Positions 24,812 through 34,176 are shown, numbered from the stretch's first letter. The stretch is 64,000 nt of DNA from JAWPMT01 sp965267435 (GCA_965267435.1 OZ253960.1:744001-808000); one strand, 5' to 3'. Notes: generated by a model not told the origin, from the sequence alone. Numbers and translations are program-made.

Positions 24812-26527
24812 TCAAGGCCGGATAAAGTTCACTTTGCTGATCAGTCCGTCGGTGACTTCGTAGATGGCTATGGCCCGAATGACCTGGTCGTTATATAGAA
24901 CCCGCTCCTGGTCGATGACAGTGTTGCCCATGACCATGCGATTTTTGAGTTCACAGTATAGATTGGGTGTGTCTTCGAATAGCTTGGAGTAGCGTGTCCT
25001 CATGGCCTCTTTACCATCGTACAGCAAATTGGCATCTAGGTTGAAGATTTGGATATTCTCGCTGTAGGTGGCCATAAAGGCATCGATGTCCCTGGCATTG
25101 TAGGCATTGAGTTGCCGCTGTACGATCTGTTCGGGGGATTCTTTCAGAATGCTGGATGGGATCAGCGGTACGCCAGCTTTGAAGACCACCTCGATGCTGC
25201 TGAGAGCAGAGATATTCTCAGCTGGATTGCCGTTGAGCAACACCAGATCCGCCACCTTGCCCTCTGTAACTGAGCCATGGGTGTCACCCATGCCAAACCC
25301 TTTGGCGGGATTGATCGTCGACGCTTCGAGGAGCTCCCAGCCGCTCATGCCGGCCTCCCGCATGGCCTGCAGTTCCTGATGATAGGAAGAAGCGTGCATG
25401 GTGCCGATGTTGCCGGCATCGGTCCCGGTAGCCACATTGACACCTGCCGCCATTAGCCTCCGCAGGTTTTCGAACATGATGGAGTCTTTGACATCATAGA
25501 AGGGCGGTAGCTCTTGTCCGTAGAAGTTTTTCAGAAAGCCGGGTAGTGTTGAAGGCTCCGCTCTTTTCAAGTCCGTCAGCGTTCCGTAAGCTTTCGGATT
25601 GGCCCAGGTCAGATCTTGCTGGTTGTGCGGTAGTTTGCCGGTAAAGGTCCTGCCGTAGCCCTTGGAGACGATAAGTGTGGGGATGTAGGTCACGTCCTTT
25701 GCTTTCAATGCCTGGAGAAAGTCATCACTGATGACTGTATCGTCCACGCTGTGTACGAGGATGTTGGCCCCGGCCTTTACCGCCAGTTCGGCTGTCTTGT
25801 GCTGGGTGGCATGGACTGCCAGTCGGAGGTTGTTTTCGCGACATCGCTGACCGACATACGCTACCAGTGGATAGGACTCCTCTGCTGGATATTGTTGGGA
25901 GGCGATGTACCAGATCTTGATAAAGTCGGGCTTCCGATCCAGCATTTGGTCAAAGAGTTGATCGATGTCCTCCTTAGATGTCACCTTCACAATGGGGGGA
26001 TCACCCTCATCCAGCTTGACCCGGTCGACGATAGAGAAGAGGGGGCCGGTGACCAGCACATTTGGAGACATCATGCTTGTCGCTATGGAATCCCGCACCG
26101 TGAAGTTCCACATAGGCCCTCCGACGTCCATCACCGTAGTGATCCCCAGCCTTAAGTATCTCTGGAGGTAGTCGGACGCATTGTCCTTGGCGAACTGCAT
26201 TTCATCCGAGTAGGAGAACCAATCTCGAAGGTCGATGGCGTCTGGACGGGTGTACAATCCACCAGATTGGAAAAAATGGATATGGGCGTCTACGAGTCCC
26301 GGTATCAGGAATTTGCCGGTTCCTTCGATGATGCTGTCTTGGTCCGTTGCCTTTAGCCTGCGAAAGCTGTTGATGTCCAGTATTTTCCCATTGACTATGG
26401 CCACAGATCGCTCAGGAACCACTTTGCGATTCTCCACGTCAACCAGATTGACGTCTTTTACAATGAGCCGCTGAGATGTCAGAGGCACCGCCATCACTAG
26501 GCAAACAAGTCCGATCAGGTATTTCAT
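24812..26527 (-). CDS. secreted amidohydrolase with C-terminal SnoaL/NTF2-like domain
   Basis: 571 aa with signal peptide (MKYLIGLVCLVMAVPLTS). The amidohydrolase domain spans about 25-450: GKFLIPGLVDAHIHFF (HxH metal site), RLAVHATQHKTAE, ILVHSVDDT and NVATGTDAGN (metal Asp), ending in a GSVTEGKVADLVLLNGNP composite beta-sandwich segment. Residues about 455-571 form an NTF2/SnoaL-like domain (RQLNAYNARDIDAFMATYSEN). SnoaL domains are typical of small isomerases or appended ligand-binding domains; the combined function is unknown. Its 3' end faces the larger amidohydrolase. The domain split is by motif only. Confidence 0.88.
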   Translation of the reverse strand: MKYLIGLVCLVMAVPLTSQRLIVKDVNLVDVENRKVVPERSVAIVNGKILDINSFRRLKATDQDSIIEGTGKFLIPGLVDAHIHFFQSGGLYTRPDAIDLRDWFSYSDEMQFAKDNASDYLQRYLRLGITTVMDVGGPMWNFTVRDSIATSMMSPNVLVTGPLFSIVDRVKLDEGDPPIVKVTSKEDIDQLFDQMLDRKPDFIKIWYIASQQYPAEESYPLVAYVGQRCRENNLRLAVHATQHKTAELAVKAGANILVHSVDDTVISDDFLQALKAKDVTYIPTLIVSKGYGRTFTGKLPHNQQDLTWANPKAYGTLTDLKRAEPSTLPGFLKNFYGQELPPFYDVKDSIMFENLRRLMAAGVNVATGTDAGNIGTMHASSYHQELQAMREAGMSGWELLEASTINPAKGFGMGDTHGSVTEGKVADLVLLNGNPAENISALSSIEVVFKAGVPLIPSSILKESPEQIVQRQLNAYNARDIDAFMATYSENIQIFNLDANLLYDGKEAMRTRYSKLFEDTPNLYCELKNRMVMGNTVIDQERVLYNDQVIRAIAIYEVTDGLISKVNFIRP

Positions 26528-26639
26528 GAGTGGTTAGATTTCAAAATTCCTCTGTCAAGATAGTGATCCTCTAGCTTCATTAGAGGAGAATGGCGCTTCA
26601 TTGGTTGAGCAAGATGGACAAAGACTTTTAATCGAATAG

Positions 26640-26670
26640 TTGCAGTATGTACAAACAGTTAGTACCTTTA
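26640..26670 (+). promoter_or_regulatory. Bacteroidota-type promoter for the crystallin-like gene
   Basis: TTG (26640-26642), a 20-nt spacer and TACCTTTA (26663-26670) fit the TTG-N17-23-TAnnTTTG Bacteroidota sigma-ABfr consensus with one mismatch. The predicted transcript would carry an 80-nt leader before the ATG at 26750. Confidence 0.35.
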
Positions 26671-26749
26671 GCAAACAAATTCCGGGATGACTTCGCATCG
26701 TAAACAACGCATTCGTCCTTGGAAAAGACTTTGTAATTGAGCCCAGACC

Positions 26750-27304
26750 ATGAAAACCACTAATCTATCCATGGATCGCCTGCGATCTTTCCTACTCCTT
26801 TCGTTTACTTTATTGAGTTTCCTGGCATTTAGCCAGAATGGCGCCGGAAACAACGATAATGGCAATCAGGGAAACCCTCCTGATCAGGCTAACAATCCCG
26901 CCGCGGGTCCTGATGGCCCCAATGGCCGAAGATTCCGCATCAGCGGTTTTGAACGCAACAACTGTACTGCAAAACCCCTGCTTCGAGCCTCCAACAAGAA
27001 AATGGATTGGACAGCCTTCGGTGACGAAGATATCCTCGACAACAAATTTGGCTCCCTGTTCATCCCTGATGGTTGGCATGTGAAGATTTTCGATAATCAG
27101 AATTTTGATGAAAGCGGATGGAATTATGTCGTCACTACGTCAGGTTGCCTAGACTTGTCTGTCTTTCCGGACCCTAACGATCCCACTGGTGTAGCTACCA
27201 TCAACCTGTCTGGGCAGATCAGTTCCTTGCAGGTATTGAAGACTGATAGCTGGGTACGAGAATGGTATGATCCGGATACGCAAACACTCTCAGTGCCGGA
27301 GTAA
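26750..27304 (+). CDS. secreted beta/gamma-crystallin-like protein
   Basis: 184 aa. A signal peptide (FLLLSFTLLSFLAFSQ, mature start near residue 30; a second Met at residue 8 could also start) is followed by an N/G/P-rich linker (about 30-60). The folded part has GWHVKIFDNQNFDESGW and later INLSGQISSLQVLK, which match the beta-hairpin and Ile-Ser-Ser-Leu-x-Val ends of a beta/gamma-crystallin Greek-key motif. The Ca-binding N/D-N/D-x-x-S/T-S motif is degenerate (SGQISS). Monocistronic with its own terminator. Role unknown; a surface or matrix protein is plausible. Confidence 0.6.
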   Translation: MKTTNLSMDRLRSFLLLSFTLLSFLAFSQNGAGNNDNGNQGNPPDQANNPAAGPDGPNGRRFRISGFERNNCTAKPLLRASNKKMDWTAFGDEDILDNKFGSLFIPDGWHVKIFDNQNFDESGWNYVVTTSGCLDLSVFPDPNDPTGVATINLSGQISSLQVLKTDSWVREWYDPDTQTLSVPE

Positions 27305-27331
27305 TTGCCAATACGAAAGGATTTCTTAGGG

Positions 27332-27370
27332 ATGTCCGGTATTCATTGAATGCCGGACATTTCTTTTTTA
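27332..27370 (+). terminator. strong Rho-independent terminator
   Basis: ATGTCCGGTATTC (27332-27344) pairs with GAATGCCGGACAT (27348-27360) with one G-U pair, loop ATT, followed by TTCTTTTTTA. It lies 27 bp after the stop of the crystallin-like gene. Confidence 0.85.
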
Positions 27371-27448
27371 TGAGCTTGGTTGATCGATTAACAACAGGAT
27401 TTACCGTTCGCAACCGCTGCTTTAACTCAATGGGAGCTGTATTCGTTG

Positions 27449-29107
27449 ATGAAGTGGAGATTTGTACCGATGCGCTCATTAGTTGTCCTTGCTCTTTTCT
27501 TGAGTCAATATGGCTGCACCTCCGGCTCTATTTCTGAGGGTCTTAGCTCCCGGCTGAATGAGGGAGCCGGCTGGCGCACGATTCACCTGGACCTGAAGGT
27601 GGCGCTCTCCACGGATAGGGCACCACTCGTTAGCGCCGAACTTCTCCTGCGGTTAGAAGATTCAATTCAGAGCCATGGACCAAGCCTGATGCTCAACTCC
27701 CTGGGTGGTACCAGTACATTCGGTGACTTTCATGTGCCTGGCCATCAAGTGGCCCGAAATGTCCGGGACGAAGGTGGTGGGCATACTTTGTATGCACATA
27801 TTCGAAGGGACGCCATCTACGAGAGGGGAGACACGCTTCGACTGTCCATTCCGGTAGTATTGGAGGAGAATCGCAGTTTGCTCCATTATTGGTCACGAGA
27901 TTTTGTTTTGGTGTCCTGGGTGAATGTTTGGTACCCCGCTCCCGTGGATCCATCGTCGAGTCCTTCGTGGCAAACAATGAAGGCCCCTGGATCTACCCTA
28001 TTTGAAGTTCCAAAGGACTGGACGGTGGTTTCGAGTGGCACCGAGAGCTCGTCCCAAATGGTTGGCGAACGTAAGCACCTTATTTGGTCGAATGATGGTT
28101 CCGTCGCCCGGTCATTTGTCGCTGGGCCGTTCCGCAGCGCCCACTATGATCTGCCTTCGGGAGATACGCTGGATGTCGTAGGGACAAGGAATATCGCAGG
28201 GCAACAAGTGCGCGTGGAGGCGTTCCTGTCATCGATAAGGTTGTTAGAGGAGCTCTTCGGCTCGGCTCCCTACAAGTACCATTCTATTGTAGAAGTTCCC
28301 TACGATGTCCCTGGGTTCTATGGGGCTTCGGAGCAGAATTTCATACTGCTGAAAACGCAGGCCTTTGACGATCCTTTAAATAGTCTGCCTGTATTGGCCC
28401 ATGAAGCGGCCCATGCCTGGTGGGCGATTGCTGTGGGGGTGGAATTGGAGGGTCAGGGGACACTTTTCATGACTGAATCAATGGCGCAATACTCCGCTGT
28501 GCTGGCTATTGAGAAGGTCCATGGAGCCAAAGCAGCCAAGGACTTCATGTGGTCCGGTGTAGGAGGGTTCAGTCCCAACCACGACGCGGAGGCATTCTTT
28601 CGTTTCTATGACGAGGGGCGGGATATGCCCTTGATCACGAAGAGACTAGGAGAAACCATTCAGCATTACCTGGCAGATTCCAAAGGCACCTGGGTGTATC
28701 ATATGTTGAGGAAGAAAATCGGAGACGATGCCTTTTTCTCAGCCTTGCAGGAGATCGTTGCGACCTATTCCAATAGGAACATAACCCTTCCAGAGTGGTG
28801 TGAGATATTCAATGACCACACTCCCCACGACCTGACCCAGTTTTTCAGGCAATGGCTGGAGTGGGAGGGAGCACCGGAGATTTCGATTGCTTTCTCTGAA
28901 GATCGGAAGGGGGCTATCGTAAGTCAGCTGCAAGAAGAGGGCATCTATGATCTGGACCTGGAGCTCCTGATCAGATATCAAGATGGGTCCAGTGAAACGA
29001 GGAAGCTGCTCTTTGATAAAAAGAGGACCTCAATCACATCTTCGGGTGGTGTGGCCATAGCGGAAATAGTTGTAGACCCTCATCGTGACCTCCTCATACG
29101 TCGGTGA
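27449..29107 (+). CDS. M1-like metallopeptidase lipoprotein
   Basis: 552 aa from ATG 27449 (a TTG one codon earlier; Met at 27470 is an alternative). A lipoprotein-type leader (LVVLALFLSQYGC) precedes a beta-rich N-terminal domain and a gluzincin core: YGASEQNFIL (GxMEN-like position, Glu present), the zinc site HEAAHAWWA and the third ligand Glu in MTESMAQYS about 19 residues later. The C-terminal region (QWLEWEGAPE, YDLDLELLIRYQDG) matches the end of M1 aminopeptidase-like proteins. At about 550 residues it is shorter than classical M1 enzymes. Exported, probably on the periplasmic or outer surface. Confidence 0.87.
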   Translation: MKWRFVPMRSLVVLALFLSQYGCTSGSISEGLSSRLNEGAGWRTIHLDLKVALSTDRAPLVSAELLLRLEDSIQSHGPSLMLNSLGGTSTFGDFHVPGHQVARNVRDEGGGHTLYAHIRRDAIYERGDTLRLSIPVVLEENRSLLHYWSRDFVLVSWVNVWYPAPVDPSSSPSWQTMKAPGSTLFEVPKDWTVVSSGTESSSQMVGERKHLIWSNDGSVARSFVAGPFRSAHYDLPSGDTLDVVGTRNIAGQQVRVEAFLSSIRLLEELFGSAPYKYHSIVEVPYDVPGFYGASEQNFILLKTQAFDDPLNSLPVLAHEAAHAWWAIAVGVELEGQGTLFMTESMAQYSAVLAIEKVHGAKAAKDFMWSGVGGFSPNHDAEAFFRFYDEGRDMPLITKRLGETIQHYLADSKGTWVYHMLRKKIGDDAFFSALQEIVATYSNRNITLPEWCEIFNDHTPHDLTQFFRQWLEWEGAPEISIAFSEDRKGAIVSQLQEEGIYDLDLELLIRYQDGSSETRKLLFDKKRTSITSSGGVAIAEIVVDPHRDLLIRR

Positions 29108-29116
29108 TCATCACGT

Positions 29117-30394
29117 TCAATACCTGACGGAGACCATCACATACACATCGTGAAATGCGTTGCCGTTCTCGAGGCTTGGCGTCAATCGCTGTCCTCGAAG
29201 GTTTTCCGCCTGGTACAATGCATATCCACCCGTGATAGCAAGCCAATCCTTGGGGAAGTACTGCACTTCGGAGGTAAGACCAAACTTCTTCCCCACCGTG
29301 GATCGAACAGTTGCAGCCCAGGCATTTGCCCTTCTTCCCACACCTAGGGTCCATTCATTGCGTGTATCTCCTTTTACTACTCGCTCCCAGGCTATCGGGA
29401 AACTCCAGTTCCCTGTTTTATAGGCGGTGGTGAACTTATATGAGAGCCCTTCACGATTCATGTAGAAGGAGGTATTGGGGAGTTCCACACCTTTGAAGCT
29501 GAGGGCTTGGAAATCATTGGGTTGACCCATTAAGACCTTCAGCATTGAAAACACCACCTGATAGGACATCGTGCTGGCAAACATGGATGTAAGGCTACCA
29601 TTCTTCAGGTCATCGGTGGAAATGTCATAGCCTTGGCCCTGGTAATAGGTCGCAATGTTGTTCAGGTCGTTGAAAAAGCCGCCACCGGTGGCGTACTGCT
29701 GAGCTGAAAGTTTGGAGTTCAGGTAGGGGATCAAGTAGCCGACATGCCCCCCAAATTGCTGGACCTGTCGCTCGATACGCTCACTGAAGTACATTTCATT
29801 ATTGAAGCCACCGCCTGCGATGACCAAGTCCCATCCATTCTCTTCGATTTCATCCAACATCGGAGGGAAGAGTGTCTCCGATGGCAAGGCAGCGGTATAT
29901 CCCCCGGTTTCGAATAGGCTACCGAGGTAAAGGCCATGAAAGGTTTCATACAACTCGCCATTTCGAAAAGCCGTGCGAATGTCATCGACGCTGCCCACGC
30001 TTCCATGCCCGTAAAAAGGCTTGTAGCCGATTGCCGCCGTTCGGGTGCCGTGCCCGTATTCGTGATAAGCAAATTGGAAAGGCTGCAATAGGAAGATCGA
30101 GCCGACAAATTGGCTCAATCCCCTTCCTACATAGCGCCACTGCTTTTTCGAATAGAACAATTTTCGCTCACTCAGGTCCTTGGAGACTATTGAGTCTGGC
30201 TTGTAGATCAGTTGAGGGATTAGTGTCGTTGCTTCGGTCAATTCCAACCCCACCTGCGCGACTGCACGATTAGAATAGCCTTGAATGAAGTATCGGCTAT
30301 CGAGGGTGATAGTACGGCCGGACTGCTGCCCGGAGAGATGCCAGCAGAGGGCGATCACGGAGACCAGAGTCAGTAGGTATCTTCGGAAATGCAT
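29117..30394 (-). CDS. outer-membrane-type protein with HEYGHG motif
   Basis: 425 aa from the ATG at 30394 with signal peptide (YLLTLVSVIALCWHLSG). Residues 111-116 read HEYGHG, an HExxH zinc-protease signature; further His residues follow (FYGHGS). The C-terminal half has alternating aromatic strands and ends in VMVSVRY, the terminal aromatic expected of a beta-barrel outer-membrane protein. I know no named family; a barrel-embedded or membrane metalloprotease is possible but unproved. It is convergent with the M1-like gene (9-bp gap). Confidence 0.6.
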   Translation of the reverse strand: MHFRRYLLTLVSVIALCWHLSGQQSGRTITLDSRYFIQGYSNRAVAQVGLELTEATTLIPQLIYKPDSIVSKDLSERKLFYSKKQWRYVGRGLSQFVGSIFLLQPFQFAYHEYGHGTRTAAIGYKPFYGHGSVGSVDDIRTAFRNGELYETFHGLYLGSLFETGGYTAALPSETLFPPMLDEIEENGWDLVIAGGGFNNEMYFSERIERQVQQFGGHVGYLIPYLNSKLSAQQYATGGGFFNDLNNIATYYQGQGYDISTDDLKNGSLTSMFASTMSYQVVFSMLKVLMGQPNDFQALSFKGVELPNTSFYMNREGLSYKFTTAYKTGNWSFPIAWERVVKGDTRNEWTLGVGRRANAWAATVRSTVGKKFGLTSEVQYFPKDWLAITGGYALYQAENLRGQRLTPSLENGNAFHDVYVMVSVRY

Positions 30395-30459
30395 AAAGCT
30401 TGGGTTTGTTCTGTTTCGAGGGAAGTCAAAATCCATTTGACCCTCATTGCCACACGAAA

Positions 30460-31692
30460 TTAACTATCAGCTAGTTTCAAAAGCGCCCTCACAAATACCT
30501 CGAGGCCATGTTGAATTTGTTCGGGACTGGAGTACTCCGCAGGATTGTGACTGATCCCGTCTTTGCTGGGTATGAAGATCATGGCTGCCGGGTGTTTCAT
30601 GCCGATTAGTCCTGCATCATGGCCGGCGCCGCTGAACATTCTGTGGCCGGTCAGGCCGGCATCACGGGTAGCCTCTTCGACGGCATCCACAATGGGCGTA
30701 GCAAAATGGACAGGATCATATTTCTCAATTGCAGTGCTAGTTACAGACACGTCGTACTCCTCTGCTACTTCTATGGCCAGCGCCACGAGTTGGCTTTGTA
30801 CTTTTTGAAGCGCTTCCTGATCAGGGTTGCGGCTGTCGAGGATGACTTTGGCGTGTGAGGGAATAATGTTGGGAGCATTGGGGAGTAGCTCGAACACACC
30901 ATTGGTGAGCAGGTGGTGATCAAAGCCCAGTGACAACTCGTACGCCTGATGAACAAACTGGGCCGCTGCCTGCCCAGCATTTCTCCGTAGATGCAAAGGC
31001 GTGGTACCGGTGTGCTGCGCTCGCCCCTCAAAAAGGAATTTGGTCCAGTACATGCCTTGCACGCCCTCCACGATACCTATTGGAATACCCTTCCTCTCAA
31101 GTACCGGCCCTTGTTCTATGTGCAGTTCAAGGAAGGACCGAATCGGAAGGTCCCTCGAATTGAAAGCTCCTGCAAGTTTCCGTTTCTCCAGCTCCTCGCG
31201 AACCGTGACTGACTCCTCCAAGGCGACTGCATCGAGTACGTGTTCCAGGCCCACTTGTTCAGCCATATAGGCGCTACCCATAATACTGGGAACGAATCGG
31301 ACGCCTTCCTCATTTGTGAAGTTGATGAGGCAGAGTGGGTGTTTCGTATCGATGCCATGTTTCGCTAACCATTCGATGAAGTACATCGACACGGCGATAC
31401 CAAGTGTGCCGTCAAACTCACCCGCATTCTTGACGGTATCCAGATGCGACCCAAACGCTACGTAGGGGCCCTCTTGTCGCCCCTTGCGGAAACCGAACTG
31501 GTTGCCTACAGGGTCGGTATGCACTTCAAGATTTTGCTCGAGCATCCAGTCTTGTAGGTATTCACGAGCACGGGCATCTTCAGCACTTAGCGCCAGGCGT
31601 TGAGTGTGAGTTGGTCCTTCGGTGAATTCCTGCAGGTGGCTCAGGATTTCCAAAACTCGACTCGCGTCGATCGGTGGAAGGTTGGTAGACAT
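30460..31692 (-). CDS. M20-family hydantoinase/carbamoylase-type amidase
   Basis: 410 aa. Metal-ligand motifs are in order: FGSHLDTVKNAG (His), FDGTLG (bridging Asp), NFTNEEGVRF (Glu pair), LHIEQGP (His) and FSGAGHDA (His). The lid domain contains the H-T-G-T motif (GRAQHTGTTPLHLRRNA in part). This matches the N-carbamoyl-L-amino-acid hydrolase/allantoate amidohydrolase/beta-ureidopropionase group (TIGR01879-like), which cleaves N-carbamoyl groups in the cytoplasm with Mn/Co/Zn. No signal peptide. No hydantoinase neighbours, so the substrate is open. Confidence 0.92.
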   Translation of the reverse strand: MSTNLPPIDASRVLEILSHLQEFTEGPTHTQRLALSAEDARAREYLQDWMLEQNLEVHTDPVGNQFGFRKGRQEGPYVAFGSHLDTVKNAGEFDGTLGIAVSMYFIEWLAKHGIDTKHPLCLINFTNEEGVRFVPSIMGSAYMAEQVGLEHVLDAVALEESVTVREELEKRKLAGAFNSRDLPIRSFLELHIEQGPVLERKGIPIGIVEGVQGMYWTKFLFEGRAQHTGTTPLHLRRNAGQAAAQFVHQAYELSLGFDHHLLTNGVFELLPNAPNIIPSHAKVILDSRNPDQEALQKVQSQLVALAIEVAEEYDVSVTSTAIEKYDPVHFATPIVDAVEEATRDAGLTGHRMFSGAGHDAGLIGMKHPAAMIFIPSKDGISHNPAEYSSPEQIQHGLEVFVRALLKLADS

Positions 31693-31744
31693 TGTCAGAA
31701 GTTTGCGTTAAAGCTAGGACTTACAAGGACAATTTTGAATAAGT

Positions 31745-32272
31745 CTACTTACCAGTTCCCTGAAAACCATCCTCGCGACTACCGAAAAGCACATTGAAGG
31801 ATGTCAGGCTACCGTAGATTCTGGTGACGTACTGTTGCAGGTTGACTTTTTCCTCATCCGTGAGATTGGAAGCATTGATGCGCTGCTCCATCACTCGCAG
31901 TCGGTCCCGCACCATCACGATTTTGTGGAAGAACGTCTCAATGGGTAATTCATAGGGTTTTAGATCGGAATTACCGGGCTGGAGGATCATCGTACCGTCA
32001 TCCCATTTTTCGCCCATTTCGTTCAGGTCGACCTGCTCAAGGACCGGCTGCAGTAGTCTCTGCATGACATCCTCGATCTGACTCAGAGGGACAAGGCCTT
32101 CGGGGGTCTCGACTTCCTCGAGGACCTCCAATGACCCACCCGCTTCCGCATGATCAAACTCCATGACGCCGTGGTTGACAAAGGTGATGACAAGCTTTGC
32201 TTTCGTGGATTGAATGACGACCCCAACGCCTAGTTCTTCGTTGCGGACTCGTGAACCTATACCTAGTTGCAT
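31745..32272 (-). CDS. conserved hypothetical protein with N-terminal SH3/Tudor-like domain
   Basis: 175 aa from ATG 32272 (a TTG at 32281 is weaker). Residues 1-50 (LGIGSRVRNEELGVGVVIQ, then KLVITFVNHGVMEFD) resemble the small beta-barrel seen at the C-terminus of UvrD/PcrA helicases (GxRVxHxxFGxGxV). The rest is helical and acidic, with RDRLRVMEQRINASNLTDEEK. No catalytic motif seen. It shares a 61-bp divergent promoter region with the acetyltransferase at 32334. Confidence 0.75.
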   Translation of the reverse strand: MQLGIGSRVRNEELGVGVVIQSTKAKLVITFVNHGVMEFDHAEAGGSLEVLEEVETPEGLVPLSQIEDVMQRLLQPVLEQVDLNEMGEKWDDGTMILQPGNSDLKPYELPIETFFHKIVMVRDRLRVMEQRINASNLTDEEKVNLQQYVTRIYGSLTSFNVLFGSREDGFQGTGK

Positions 32273-32333
32273 ATGAATCAATTGAGAATAGTAAATTTAA
32301 GCGCTTGTTGCCATAAATAATAGACTAGTCGTA

Positions 32334-32996
32334 TTGAGAAAACAGGTGTATATCATCGCTGCATCGGGACACGCTAAAGTGGTCATCGACATTTTTGAGC
32401 AGGAGGGAAGCTATGAGATTGCAGGGATCATTGATAGTCGCCTGGAAAAGGGCGCGGAATTTTTCGGTTACGAGGTCCTTGGTACGAGAGACACCCTTTC
32501 AAGTTTGATGAAGGAAAGGCCCGCGGAATTGTTTGTGGCAATTGGCGACAATTGGATGCGTCAAAAGGCTGTGGAAGATCTATTGGACAAGGTTGAAAAT
32601 CCAGTTTTTGCCAATGCGATTCACCCTGCCGCCAGCATTGCCCGGGGAGTAGAGCTAGGGCATGGGATCGCCGTGATGGGGGGAGCCGTGATCAACTCCG
32701 GTACGTCGATAGGAAATTTTGCCATTGTCAACACCCAGTCCAGTGTTGACCATGATTGTTCGTTGGGGTCCTTTGCAAGTGTGGCACCAGGAGCTGTGTT
32801 GGGGGGCAACGTCCGTGTAGGGGCGTATTCAGCAGTGGCAATGGGTTGCCTGGTAAAGCATGGTGTCTCGATCGGTGAGCATAGCGTGGTGGGAGCTGGC
32901 TCTTTTCTTCTGAGTGAATGCGCCGACCATGTAGTCATGTATGGCACACCAGCCAGGGAGATTCGTAGCCGGCGTATCGGAGAGAAATATCTATGA
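32334..32996 (+). CDS. NeuD/PglD-family sugar O- or N-acyltransferase
   Basis: 220 aa starting at a TTG (32334), the only usable start before the conserved VYIIAASGHAKVV nucleotide-binding-like motif. An N-terminal Rossmann-like domain (about 1-85) precedes a left-handed beta-helix of hexapeptide repeats (IHPAASIARGVELGHGIAVM in part, catalytic His region SSVDHDCSLG, APGAVLGGNVRVGAYSAVAM). These enzymes acetylate nucleotide-activated amino sugars for surface glycans. It is monocistronic and away from the EPS cluster. Confidence 0.9.
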   Translation: MRKQVYIIAASGHAKVVIDIFEQEGSYEIAGIIDSRLEKGAEFFGYEVLGTRDTLSSLMKERPAELFVAIGDNWMRQKAVEDLLDKVENPVFANAIHPAASIARGVELGHGIAVMGGAVINSGTSIGNFAIVNTQSSVDHDCSLGSFASVAPGAVLGGNVRVGAYSAVAMGCLVKHGVSIGEHSVVGAGSFLLSECADHVVMYGTPAREIRSRRIGEKYL

Positions 32997-33075
32997 GTTT
33001 TAATTTCAATACTAACCATTGGGTCACAACCAATTAATATCCGAATCTTAGCTTTTCGAACCCTAACCCCTAATC

Positions 33076-34176
33076 ATGAAGAGCACTTTCTTTCCTCTCG
33101 CTATGCTGATCACGTTTTTCACCTTTGGGCAAGCTTCCAGGGAAGCGCTGTTTCCAAACGTGGGGGACTATGAGACGGTAGTCGTTGACTTGCACATGCA
33201 CACAGTTTTTTCGGATGGCAGCGTCTGGCCAGATATTCGGGTGCAGGAGGCGATCAAAGACAATGTGGACCTGATCTCAATGACTGAACATCTGGAGTAC
33301 CAGCCTCACTCCAAAGACATCCCTCACCCCGATCGCAATCGCGCTTATGAAGTTGCCATGGCCGTTGCAAAGGATCAAGAGTTGATGGTGGTCAATGGGT
33401 CAGAGATTACAAGGGACATGCCTCCGGGTCACAACAATGCGGTGTTTATTCAGGACGCCAATAAGTTGTTGGTGGATGATCCGGTGGAGGCTTTTCGTGC
33501 CGCCAATGCTCAGGGTGCCTTTGTTTTTTGGAACCATCCCAACTGGACATCTCAATACAAGGATGGCATCGCCAGGCTTACAGATATGCACCGCCAACTA
33601 ATCGACGAGAAACTCTTGCACGGTATCGAGGTGGTCAACGACGTCACCATCTCCGAGGAAGCATTACAGATCGCGCTGGACAATGATCTGACGATTATCG
33701 GCACATCAGACATCCACGGCCTTGTCGATTGGCAGTACAAAATTCCAGAGGGAGGACATCGTCCCGTGACGATGGTATTTGCGGAAGTGCGCAATCCTGA
33801 GAGCGTCAAGGAGGCGCTGATGGCTCGCCGTACGGCAGTTTGGTACAACGATGTGCTGGTTGGGAGAGAAGCACATCTCGCACCACTCATTGAGGCTTGT
33901 CTGCAAGTGACTTCCGCCTCATATCCGGAGAACAATGACGTGCTGAACGTTACGATCGAAAATAGATCGAGTGCGCATTTCCTATTGCAGAGGCTTTCGG
34001 GTGAGACCTTTCACGCCAATACGGATATCGTCGATTTACCAGCAAGGGAGGAAACGACCCTGGCAGTGAAGACCGGCCAGCGAGTGGAGGAATTGACGTT
34101 GAGATTCTCTGTTTTGAGTGCAATACACGCTCCGGGAGAACACCCTACACTGGAGCTGGTGGTCAAAGTAGAATAG
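33076..34176 (+). CDS. secreted PHP-domain phosphoesterase (Sb-PDE-like)
   Basis: 366 aa with signal peptide (MKSTFFPLAMLITFFTFGQA). PHP-domain metal motifs in order are VDLHMHTVFSDGSVWP, ISMTEHLEY, VNGSEITRD, FWNHPN and GTSDIHGL. A C-terminal beta domain of about 90 residues begins near residue 280 (LNVTIENRSS). Sb-PDE-type enzymes hydrolyse phosphodiesters with a multi-metal centre. It is followed 22 bp later by the DUF5995 gene on the same strand, so the two may be co-transcribed. Confidence 0.87.
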   Translation: MKSTFFPLAMLITFFTFGQASREALFPNVGDYETVVVDLHMHTVFSDGSVWPDIRVQEAIKDNVDLISMTEHLEYQPHSKDIPHPDRNRAYEVAMAVAKDQELMVVNGSEITRDMPPGHNNAVFIQDANKLLVDDPVEAFRAANAQGAFVFWNHPNWTSQYKDGIARLTDMHRQLIDEKLLHGIEVVNDVTISEEALQIALDNDLTIIGTSDIHGLVDWQYKIPEGGHRPVTMVFAEVRNPESVKEALMARRTAVWYNDVLVGREAHLAPLIEACLQVTSASYPENNDVLNVTIENRSSAHFLLQRLSGETFHANTDIVDLPAREETTLAVKTGQRVEELTLRFSVLSAIHAPGEHPTLELVVKVE

